Assembly: GCA_007133845.1 (NCBI GenBank)
Contig: SLLY01000017.1
Span: 1-9,717, forward strand
Direction of reading: 5' to 3'
Origin: Candidatus Woesearchaeota archaeon
GTDB lineage: Archaea; Nanobdellota; Nanobdellia; CSSed11-243R1
Length of the DNA stretch: 9,717 nt
The position numbers and the translations under genes are program-made. Position 1 is the first letter of the stretch; each line of letters starts with the position of its first letter. Shown here in pieces: positions 1 to 9,405 of this stretch. The notes below the pieces were generated by a model. The model ran no database searches. It saw nothing but the letters and a program-made list of their open reading frames with translations, and was not told the origin of the DNA.

Positions 1-1347
1 TGAAAGCCATTCAGCTATTTGTCTACTTTCTTCTTCCGAATGAATTCTCAGAGCAATCACACTCGCATTTTTGTTTTCTGCCATCTCAACTAATCTATGA
101 GCTTGATTTATTTCTGAAACCCTGACTTTAATTAAATTTAAATCAACCCCACTTAATTTTACGAGACTATCAAAGTATATTGTCGCAGAATCATAATATT
201 GGAGTGGATAATTTTTGATAAGTGTGTCCTGTACAATTATTTTTTCTGATAAATCTATTTCAATCGATTGGTTGCCTATAACTGCATTATCTCCTTCTTG
301 TTTTACTGGTGCAGAACCAATTAAAACTCCTGGCGCATCATAAAATAAAACATCTCCAACAAATCTATCCGTTGGAAAATAAACATCAATTCCTCTTTCA
401 GCAAGATAAAAAGCGGCCTCCATTTTTGCCTCAGAATCTCCACAACCAACAGCCAAATTTACATTTTTGTTTATTGCTTGAGGAACCATGCTGGAAATTC
501 CATGGGTTTCATATGAAAAACAAATATTTCTGAAACATTCAACAGTCGGGTATTGAAGTTTATCATTAAAAATTTGAAATCTTAAAATCCCATTTTCATC
601 CGGTGCGTAATATTTCGGATAAAATCTGTTCGTATTTTTGGCAAGAATATATGATATAGGAACTTCATTTGCACCCGAATAACTTAATATGTTTTGAACA
701 AGATATCCTTCCATATAAGTTGGATATTCCCAAATTTTCATTTCACTTGTTTTCTGTGCAGGAAAACCAAAAATATAATATGATGACCAGTCCCTGTTGA
801 CTCTTTCAGTTTGATACCCTACAATGTCATCTGATGAAACTATTATTTTAGATTCTCCCAAAATCAATTTTGTCGCATTTTCAGGTATTTCAACATTTCT
901 TTTAATTTCTATTCTCTCGACTTTTTTATTTTCAAAAAAATTTGAAATCCAATTATTGTTATCAGACAATTCATGAATATATTTTTCATAAATTTCATAA
1001 TCCAAGTTGCATTTATTTGCCAAAAAATATAATTTTAAGTTAATTAACATTTGAGATTCATCATCTTTGTTTTCTTTTAAACTATTTTTGTAAAAATCAA
1101 AAGATTCACATCTTGTATAATCATCGCTTATATGCGAAAAAATTTGTATTCTGTCTCCAGCAGCAAATGAATTTTTTGATAAGTCAAAAGTCGACATATG
1201 TTCTATAAAATTTTCAGGTAAATCATAATGCGCTTTTGGAAGAATACTTATTCTTGATTGTTTTAAGAAGAAAAAATTATTTGCAACTATAAAAAATATC
1301 CCTATTATCAAAATAAGCAATAGGATTGTCAACGTTGTTTTTTTCAT
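1..1347 (-). CDS. Uncharacterised membrane-anchored protein, C-terminus cut by window edge
   Basis: Reading the minus strand from ATG at 1347 gives 449 codons without a stop, continuing past the left edge. I do not recognise the family. Residues 2-4 (KKT) are followed by a hydrophobic segment at about 5-28 (leucine/isoleucine/phenylalanine-rich) with no clear signal-peptidase site, so a signal anchor with the rest outside the membrane is likely. The remainder is soluble in character. About 290-449 alternates strand-like and helix-like stretches and looks alpha/beta, with a small-residue motif AVGCGDSE at 299-306 and FPTDRFVGD at 324-332. Scattered cysteines (for example in VECFRNICF and GCGD) do not form a lipobox or an obvious metal site. 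There is no Shine-Dalgarno before the ATG, but a TATA box sits about 25 nt upstream, fitting a leaderless mRNA. It diverges from the tRNA/RNAP operon. It is certain as an open frame and unknown in function. Confidence 0.85.
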   Translation of the reverse strand, partial: MKKTTLTILLLILIIGIFFIVANNFFFLKQSRISILPKAHYDLPENFIEHMSTFDLSKNSFAAGDRIQIFSHISDDYTRCESFDFYKNSLKENKDDESQMLINLKLYFLANKCNLDYEIYEKYIHELSDNNNWISNFFENKKVERIEIKRNVEIPENATKLILGESKIIVSSDDIVGYQTERVNRDWSSYYIFGFPAQKTSEMKIWEYPTYMEGYLVQNILSYSGANEVPISYILAKNTNRFYPKYYAPDENGILRFQIFNDKLQYPTVECFRNICFSYETHGISSMVPQAINKNVNLAVGCGDSEAKMEAAFYLAERGIDVYFPTDRFVGDVLFYDAPGVLIGSAPVKQEGDNAVIGNQSIEIDLSEKIIVQDTLIKNYPLQYYDSATIYFDSLVKLSGVDLNLIKVRVSEINQAHRLVEMAENKNASVIALRIHSEEESRQIAEWLS

Positions 1348-1368
1348 ATTAAGGAACTAAAACAGATG

Positions 1369-1376
1369 TTTTATAA
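1369..1376 (-). promoter_or_regulatory. TATA box of the minus-strand gene (leaderless geometry)
   Basis: The minus strand reads TTATAAAA here, preceded by A-rich sequence that can act as a BRE. The element lies 22-29 nt upstream of the ATG at 1347. This is the usual archaeal TATA-to-start-site distance, so transcription would begin at or next to the start codon. The absence of a Shine-Dalgarno in the 20 nt before the ATG agrees with a leaderless mRNA. This is inferred from sequence and spacing only. Confidence 0.6.
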
Positions 1377-1455
1377 TTGTTTTTAAAAAAAGTTTTTAAA
1401 CAGTCAAATCTGTAAATTATGTAGCGTTTTGAAAAGAATTTTTAATCTAAAAATT

Positions 1456-1471
1456 CCGAAACCTTTATAAA
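1456..1471 (+). promoter_or_regulatory. BRE/TATA promoter facing the tRNA-Lys and RNAP operon
   Basis: The sequence CCGAAACCTTTATAAA is close to the archaeal BRE plus TATA consensus (purine/A-rich BRE, then TTTATAAA at 1464-1471). With the usual 22-27 nt spacing, transcription would start near 1493-1498, about 107 nt before the tRNA. It is the best right-facing promoter I see anywhere upstream of rpoH, so it may serve both the tRNA and the RNAP operon. A second weaker TATA-like stretch (GTATAAAA, 1473-1480) lies immediately downstream. Confidence 0.6.
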
Positions 1472-1575
1472 TGTATAAAAAATTTTTTAGTCTTATGTTA
1501 CAGCCACCCTTTAGTCAAGATAATTCTATTTTTTTAACGTCTCAAGAAAAAAGTATTTTAAACATAGAAAAAAAC

Positions 1576-1583
1576 TTTTTAGA
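1576..1583 (+). promoter_or_regulatory. Weak TATA-like element just upstream of tRNA-Lys
   Basis: TTTTTAGA, preceded by an A run, lies 21-28 nt before the tRNA 5' end. That is the position expected for a promoter giving a near-leaderless tRNA precursor. The match to the TATA consensus is poor, and such strings are common in this AT-rich spacer, so it is only an alternative to the stronger promoter at 1464. Confidence 0.25.
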
Positions 1584-1641
1584 AATAAGAAAAAATTTTG
1601 AAAGGGCCCGTAGCTCAGTCTGGCAGAGCGCCTGGCTTTTA

Positions 1642-1671
1642 GTCTCCCAAGAACCAATTGGGTTAGAAGAG
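1642..1671 (+). other. tRNA intron 1 (30 nt, canonical position 37/38)
   Basis: The intron lies after A37 (1641) and before A38 (1672). It forms a bulge-helix-bulge: exon C1636-U1639 pairs with intron G1666-G1669 (three Watson-Crick pairs and one G-U). The two 3-nt bulges are UA|G (1640-1642) and AG|A (1670-1672), with cuts in the expected places. The body of the intron is a hairpin, CCCAA (1646-1650) with TTGGG (1658-1662), closing a 7-nt loop. This is the standard archaeal intron position. Confidence 0.92.
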
Positions 1672-1693
1672 ACCAGTAGGCCGAGGGTTCAAA

Positions 1694-1739
1694 ACAATCT
1701 TTTTGCAAGAAAAAATCTTGAACAAAAAGGTTATGAAAG
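1694..1739 (+). other. tRNA intron 2 (46 nt, non-canonical T-loop position 59/60)
   Basis: The T loop is interrupted between A59 (1693) and U60 (1740). Exon UUCA (1688-1691) pairs perfectly with intron UGAA (1734-1737) as the 4-bp central helix. The two 3-nt bulges are AA|A (1692-1694) and AG|U (1738-1740). Beyond a C/A mismatch, ten consecutive pairs (1696-1705 with 1723-1732, one of them G-U) and a further CAAG/CTTG stem (1706-1709 with 1717-1720) close a 7-nt A-rich loop. Excision restores a 7-nt loop TTCAAAT. The alternative cut at 58/59 gives no acceptable central helix, so 59/60 is preferred. Confidence 0.9.
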
Positions 1740-1763
1740 TCCCTTCGGGCCCATACATTTTTT

Positions 1764-1770
1764 AGGTGAT
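1764..1770 (+). promoter_or_regulatory. Shine-Dalgarno site fixing the rpoH start
   Basis: AGGTGAT matches the archaeal 16S 3'-end complement and ends 4 nt before ATG 1775. A GTG at 1766 in the same frame lies inside this site and would add three residues; it is rejected as the start. The same AGGTGA core recurs before rpoA' (5343-5348) and rpl30e (9106-9111). Confidence 0.8.
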
Positions 1771-1774
1771 ATCT

Positions 1775-2050
1775 ATGTCTAAGAAAAAAGCAGAAAAAAA
1801 AGAAAGTAAAATAGATATTTTTAAAAATAAATTAGTTCCAGATTGTAAAATTTTGAATGAAAAAGAAAAAGAAGAGTTATTTGAAAAATACAACATATCT
1901 CAATATCAGCTCCCTTCTATTTTGGGAAAAGACCCATTGGTTAAAGCGATAGGAGCTAAGAACGGAGACATATTAAAAATAATGAGAAAGAAAAACATGT
2001 TTTCAGAAGACTCTGAGTATTATAGGCTTGTTATTAGGGGATCAAATTGA
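1775..2050 (+). CDS. rpoH: DNA-directed RNA polymerase subunit H (Rpb5 C-terminal-domain homologue)
   Basis: This 91-residue protein is the archaeal H subunit, equivalent to the C-terminal domain of eukaryotic Rpb5. It sits on the lower jaw of RNA polymerase near the incoming DNA. A lysine-rich tail of about 15 residues is followed by the family core: LVPDCKIL, then EKYNISQYQLPSIL, the hallmark DPLVKAIGAKNGDILKI, and the closing YYRLVI. Archaeal RpoH proteins are usually about 75-90 residues, so this one is complete. It opens the operon, as in most archaea. Its stop (TGA 2048-2050) overlaps the TTG start of rpoB'' by 2 nt, implying translational coupling. Start ATG 1775 is chosen for the Shine-Dalgarno at 1764-1770. 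The tRNA-Lys gene lies only 21 nt upstream, leaving no room for an ordinary promoter between them. Confidence 0.96.
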   Translation: MSKKKAEKKESKIDIFKNKLVPDCKILNEKEKEELFEKYNISQYQLPSILGKDPLVKAIGAKNGDILKIMRKKNMFSEDSEYYRLVIRGSN

Positions 2051-3537
2051 AAAAAGAAAATAGAAAATTATTAATAAAAAAGTACTTCGAATCCAAAAAT
2101 TTTACTAAACATAATATAGATTCTTTTGACGAATTCATTGAAAATGGAATGCAAAAAGTTGTAAATGAATTTGGTGAAATCGCTCCAGATATATTACCTA
2201 TCGGTGTTAGAGACTTAAGAATTAAACTCGGAAAAATTTGGATAGACGATCCACAAATAAAAGAAGCTGATGGTTCAACAAATAAAATACTTCCAATGGA
2301 AGCTCGTTTAAGAGATCTTACTTATGAATCTCCAATAATGCTTGAAATGACATCTATCCAAGGTGGAGAAGAAAGAGAAAAACAAAACATACAAATTGGA
2401 AGCTTACCTATTATGCTTCGTTCTAAAAAATGTTATCTTAATAATATGAAAGAAGACGAATTAATAAAAGCAGGAGAAGACCCCTACGACCCCGGAGCAT
2501 ATTTTATAATTAACGGAACAGAAAGAGCTATTGTAATTGTGGAGGATTTGATTTCAAATAAAATTTTAATAGATGAAAAAAACATTGGAACTTATCCTTA
2601 TGTAGGTAGGATATTTAGCCAAGATGGAAAATATAACATACCACATTCTTTTGAAAAGTCAAAAGACGGAACTGTTTACATTTCTTTCACAAAGATTCAA
2701 AAAATCCCATTCGTTTTACTCATGAAGGCATTGGGTATAACAAAGGATAAAGACATACTCGAGGCTGTTTCTACAAATTCTGATTTCTCATCTGACCTTT
2801 ACATTAACTTATACGAAACTAAAAATTACAAAAATGAAGAAGAAGCATTAGGTTTTATTGGTAAAAAGATGGGTATAACTATAAAAGAAAAAAGAGTTGA
2901 AAGAGCAGAAGGTTTGATTGACAGGTTTTTACTTCCTCATTTAGGACATTCTAAAGAAGACAGAATTCAAAAAGCAAAATTTATTGGAAGAGCTGTTAAA
3001 AAATTACTTTTAGTTTCATACGGTAAAATCGATGAAGACGATAAAGACCACTATTCAAATAAAAGATTAAGACTTTGTGGAGATTCTCTCGAAACTTTAT
3101 TTAGACATTCTTTCAGAATGCTTATGGGAGATGCAAAATATAATTTTGAGAGACTTGTAAAAAGAGGAAAAATGCCCAACTTAAAATCAGTTATACGTTC
3201 ACAACTTCTTACTCAAAGATTAAGAAGTTCCATGGCAACGGGAGAATGGCCTGGAAATAGACATGGAATATCACAACATTTAGACAGATTAAATTATTTT
3301 GCAACTATCTCACATGTTAGAAGAATTGTTTCTCTTTTAGCAGCTAGTAGAGAAAATTTTGAAGCTAGGGATTTGCATCCAACTCATTGGGGAAGACTTT
3401 GCGCATCCGAAACACCAGAAGGTGTACCAATAGGATTAAGAAAAAATCTTGCATTAACGTGTGAGATTTCAACATCTCCTGAGATGGAAGAAAAAGATAT
3501 AATCACAAAATTAAAGGACAAAGGTTTGGAGAATTAA
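2047..3537 (+). CDS. rpoB2: DNA-directed RNA polymerase subunit B'' (N-terminal half of the second-largest subunit)
   Basis: This 496-residue protein matches the N-terminal half of Rpb2/bacterial beta: protrusion, lobe and fork. The start is TTG 2047, supported by AGGGGAT (2036-2042) 4 nt upstream and by the family-typical opening, where residues 9-39 (LIKKYFE... DSFDEFIENGMQKVV) align with other B'' N-termini. The next ATG would remove conserved sequence. Hallmarks are YFIINGTERAIV (152-163), the fork-side SSMATGEWPGNRHGISQ (394-410), LDRLNYFATISHVRR (412-426), and the end motif HPTHWGRLCASETPEGVPIGL (444-464). The protein stops soon afterwards, at the usual archaeal B''/B' break, so this is the natural split form seen in methanogens, halophiles and many DPANN rather than a frameshift. 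rpoB' begins 1 nt after its stop. Confidence 0.96.
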   Translation: MKKENRKLLIKKYFESKNFTKHNIDSFDEFIENGMQKVVNEFGEIAPDILPIGVRDLRIKLGKIWIDDPQIKEADGSTNKILPMEARLRDLTYESPIMLEMTSIQGGEEREKQNIQIGSLPIMLRSKKCYLNNMKEDELIKAGEDPYDPGAYFIINGTERAIVIVEDLISNKILIDEKNIGTYPYVGRIFSQDGKYNIPHSFEKSKDGTVYISFTKIQKIPFVLLMKALGITKDKDILEAVSTNSDFSSDLYINLYETKNYKNEEEALGFIGKKMGITIKEKRVERAEGLIDRFLLPHLGHSKEDRIQKAKFIGRAVKKLLLVSYGKIDEDDKDHYSNKRLRLCGDSLETLFRHSFRMLMGDAKYNFERLVKRGKMPNLKSVIRSQLLTQRLRSSMATGEWPGNRHGISQHLDRLNYFATISHVRRIVSLLAASRENFEARDLHPTHWGRLCASETPEGVPIGLRKNLALTCEISTSPEMEEKDIITKLKDKGLEN

Positions 3538-3538
3538 A

Positions 3539-5341
3539 ATGACTGACATTTTTTTGAATGGAAAATATATTGGGACACACAAAGAACCAAATAAATTTAT
3601 TAATGAAATAAAAAAGATGCGTTTGGAAGGTTCTATTCCTAAAACTACTAATTATTATTATAACGAAGAAGAAGAAAATTTGACTATATATACAGATAAA
3701 GGACGTGGTATGAGACCACTTATAATTGTTAAAAATGGTAAATCAAAGCTAACTGATAAACACATTCAAAAATTGAATGAAAATGAAATGACCTGGAATA
3801 AACTTGTTGAAGAAGGAATTATAGAATATTTGGACGCGGGAGAAGAAGAAAATGCATATATAGCTATTTATGAAGATGAATTAACAACAGAACACACACA
3901 TTTAGAAATTTCTCCATCAGTGATTATGGGAACTCAAGCAAATACAGTTCCATTTCCACAACATTCATTGAGCAATCGTGTAACATTAGGAGCAAAAATG
4001 GTTAAGCAAGCATTAGGATTGTATTCATTAAATCTTCCTATAAGAGTTGATACGGATATATCCACAATTCATTATCCGCAATTTCCTATAGTAAAAACGC
4101 AAATATATGATCTTCTTAATTATGACACACACCCAACAGGACAAAATGTAATTGTTGCAGTCATGCCTTTTGAAGGATATAACATAGAAGATGCAATAAT
4201 AATAAACAAATCTAGCATTGAAAGAGGACTGTTTAGAGGGACATATTATAAACCTTACAAATGTGAAGAATTGAAATATCCTGGAGGACAACAAGATATG
4301 ATTTTAATTCCTGATAAAGATATAAAAGGATATAGGACTGAAAAAGTCTACGGGCATCTTGAAGAAGATGGACTGATTCATCCAGAAGTAAATGTTGAAG
4401 CGGGAGATGTTTTGGTTGGAAAAGTATCACCTCCAAGATTTCTTTCAAGTCTTGAAGAATTAAGAGTTGGTTCAGAAGCACAAAGAGAAACATCTACTGT
4501 ATTGAAACACGGCGAAAAAGGAATAGTAGATAGTGTAATTGTTTCTGAAAATGAAGATGGAAATAAATTTGTTAAAATAAAAATAAGAGATAAAAGAAAT
4601 CCTGAAATAGGAGACAAATTTTCTTCTAGGCACGGACAAAAAGGTGTAGTAGGATTAATGGTTCCTGAAGAAGATATGCCTTTTACTGAAAATGGAATAA
4701 AACCAGATATCATTTTCTCTCCACATTCCATACCTTCACGTATGACACTTGGACATATGATAGAACTTTTGGGTGGAAAAGTGGGTGCGCTTTCCGGAGA
4801 AAAAATAGATGGATCTGCTTTTGAAAGTGTTAGCGAATTTGAATTAAGAGAAACACTTAAAAAACATGGTTTTAGAGAAGATGGCTCAGAAGTTGTTTAT
4901 GATGGAAAAACGGGTAAGAGAATGAATGCTAGAATATTCTTTGGAAGTCAGTATTATTACAGATTAAAACATATGGTTGCAGATAAAATGCATGCCAGAA
5001 GTAGAGGTCCGGTACAACTTTTAACAAGACAACCAACAGAAGGAAGGGCCAAAGAAGGGGGACTCAGATTAGGAGAAATGGAGAAAGATTGTTTTGTAGG
5101 ACACGGTTCTTCTCTATTGTTAAAAGAAAGATTTGAGTCAGATAAAGCGATTATACCAATTTGTAAACAATGTGGTTTGATTGCTATTTATAATAAATTT
5201 AAGAATAAAACGTTATGTCCTGTTTGTGGAGACAATACAGATGTAGCTTTCGTTGAAATGTCTTATGCATTCAAAGTTCTTTTAGATGAACTAAAATCAC
5301 TTTGTTTATATTCAAAATTAAATATAAAACCAAAATATTAA
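3539..5341 (+). CDS. rpoB1: DNA-directed RNA polymerase subunit B' (C-terminal half of the second-largest subunit)
   Basis: This 600-residue protein carries the wall, hybrid-binding and clamp-anchoring half of Rpb2, completing the subunit begun by B''. Start ATG 3539 has a GGAG site at 3528-3531. Motifs in order: GTQANTVPFPQH (131-142); MPFEGYNIEDAIIINKSS (209-226), with the acidic pair E217-D218 that lies by the active-site magnesium; EIGDKFSSRHGQKGV (356-370), with lysines K360 and K368 in the hybrid/nucleotide region; PHSIPSRMTLGHMIE (395-409); KMHARSRGPVQLLTRQPTEGR (483-503); and EMEKDCFVGHGSS (513-525). A four-cysteine zinc site is C542, C545, C560 and C563. Length and motifs look normal for archaeal B', and none of these key residues is missing. 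It ends 13 nt before rpoA'. Confidence 0.97.
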   Translation: MTDIFLNGKYIGTHKEPNKFINEIKKMRLEGSIPKTTNYYYNEEEENLTIYTDKGRGMRPLIIVKNGKSKLTDKHIQKLNENEMTWNKLVEEGIIEYLDAGEEENAYIAIYEDELTTEHTHLEISPSVIMGTQANTVPFPQHSLSNRVTLGAKMVKQALGLYSLNLPIRVDTDISTIHYPQFPIVKTQIYDLLNYDTHPTGQNVIVAVMPFEGYNIEDAIIINKSSIERGLFRGTYYKPYKCEELKYPGGQQDMILIPDKDIKGYRTEKVYGHLEEDGLIHPEVNVEAGDVLVGKVSPPRFLSSLEELRVGSEAQRETSTVLKHGEKGIVDSVIVSENEDGNKFVKIKIRDKRNPEIGDKFSSRHGQKGVVGLMVPEEDMPFTENGIKPDIIFSPHSIPSRMTLGHMIELLGGKVGALSGEKIDGSAFESVSEFELRETLKKHGFREDGSEVVYDGKTGKRMNARIFFGSQYYYRLKHMVADKMHARSRGPVQLLTRQPTEGRAKEGGLRLGEMEKDCFVGHGSSLLLKERFESDKAIIPICKQCGLIAIYNKFKNKTLCPVCGDNTDVAFVEMSYAFKVLLDELKSLCLYSKLNIKPKY

Positions 5342-5342
5342 G

Positions 5343-5348
5343 AGGTGA
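5343..5348 (+). promoter_or_regulatory. Shine-Dalgarno site supporting the TTG start of rpoA'
   Basis: AGGTGA lies 6 nt before TTG 5355 in the 13-nt gap after rpoB'. No ATG or GTG precedes the conserved N-terminal region in this frame, so the site decides in favour of the rare start codon. Confidence 0.75.
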
Positions 5349-5354
5349 AAATTT

Positions 5355-9118
<3,764 letters not shown>

Positions 9119-9119
9119 A

Positions 9120-9398
9120 ATGATTAATAAAATAAAGATATTACCAGAAGAAATAAAAGATATCAAATCTGAAAGTGTTGTTTTTGGAAAAAATAATGTG
9201 CTTAAAGCAATTAAACTAGGAAAAGTAAAATCTGTTATTTTTTCAGTAGATGCTCCAAAATCACTTAAAGATGAAATAGAAAAATATTCTGAAATATCTG
9301 AGATAAAAATTGAAGAATTCGAAGGAAATAATAAAGAATTAGGTATCTTTTGTAAGAGGCCTCATGGAATACTTGTTATTGCTTTGTTAAATAAATAG
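9120..9398 (+). CDS. rpl30e: Large-subunit ribosomal protein L30e (L7Ae/L30e family)
   Basis: This 92-residue protein belongs to the L7Ae/L30e/S12e RNA-binding fold. It has the opening VVFGKNNVLKAIKLGKVKSVIFSVDAP (family pattern GxNxxLKAxKxGKAKLVIxAxxAP), a helix KSLKDEIEKYSEIS, and the core FEGNNKELGIFCKRPHGILVIALL, matching EFEGxxxELGxxxGRPHxVxxLAI of L30e. Length is typical (about 95-105). The position directly after rpoA'' and before nusA is the conserved archaeal order and separates L30e from the paralogous L7Ae, which lies elsewhere. The start is ATG 9120 because of the AGGTGA site at 9106-9111. It binds 23S rRNA in the large subunit; the link with RNAP genes co-regulates transcription and translation components. 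Confidence 0.93.
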   Translation: MINKIKILPEEIKDIKSESVVFGKNNVLKAIKLGKVKSVIFSVDAPKSLKDEIEKYSEISEIKIEEFEGNNKELGIFCKRPHGILVIALLNK

Positions 9399-9405
9399 TG
9401 AAAAA

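Larger units (their letters stand above)
1348..1603. other. Divergent intergenic region between the minus-strand gene and tRNA-Lys
   Basis: This 256-nt AT-rich spacer separates two divergent transcription units. It holds a left-facing TATA box (1369-1376), a strong right-facing BRE/TATA (1456-1471), a run of seven T at 1529-1535, and a weak TATA-like stretch just before the tRNA (about 1576-1583). The A/T-rich tract from about 1540 to 1603 shows no recognisable coding or RNA gene. An open frame starting at 1495 runs through it and through the tRNA, but it has no homology I recognise and is treated as chance. Confidence 0.7.
1604..1753 (+). tRNA. tRNA-Lys (anticodon UUU) with two introns
   Basis: The two 7-nt acceptor strands pair perfectly (1604-1610 with 1746-1752), followed by discriminator A1753; CCA is not encoded. 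U8-A9 is TA at 1611-1612. The D stem is GCTC/GAGC (1613-1616 with 1626-1629), with GG in the D loop. The anticodon stem is 1631-1635 with 1673-1677, with a C27/U43 mismatch at its base. Anticodon TTT is at 1638-1640. The T stem is 1683-1687 with 1741-1745. Removing introns 1642-1671 and 1694-1739 leaves a 74-nt tRNA with anticodon loop CTTTTAA and T loop TTCAAAT, both standard. The gene ends 21 nt before rpoH and may be part of that operon's leader. Identity as lysine follows from the UUU anticodon and the typical archaeal tRNA-Lys sequence. Unspliced, the RNA would be non-functional, so it depends on the archaeal splicing endonuclease. Confidence 0.93.

Noticed and set aside
309..533. Plus-strand open frame of 74 codons
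   Set aside because: It is a shadow of the minus-strand membrane-anchored gene; Gln/Leu/His-rich composition is typical of an antisense frame.
1526..1708. Minus-strand open frame of 60 codons over the tRNA region
   Set aside because: It is antisense to a well-supported tRNA, with no ribosome-binding site and low-complexity content.
1696..1732. Hairpin 1696-1732 as a transcription terminator after the tRNA
   Set aside because: It lies inside the tRNA gene, has no T run after its 3' arm, and is fully explained as the outer helix of the intron's bulge-helix-bulge.
1693..1738. Alternative T-loop intron cut at 58/59
   Set aside because: It would give TTCAAGT after splicing, but the required 4-bp central helix (GUUC with AUGA) does not pair, whereas the 59/60 cut gives a perfect helix.
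1471..1782. Plus-strand open frame of about 100 codons across the tRNA gene
   Set aside because: It reads through both tRNA exons and introns and into rpoH. Its sequence matches no family, and the tRNA structure explains the locus fully.
3520..3545. Break between the two halves of the second-largest RNAP subunit as a possible frameshift
   Set aside because: The split is at the usual archaeal B''/B' boundary, with a separate Shine-Dalgarno and ATG; it is the normal split-gene form.
4028..4731. Several minus-strand open frames inside rpoB'
   Set aside because: They lie wholly within a highly conserved RNAP subunit on the opposite strand and have no family resemblance.
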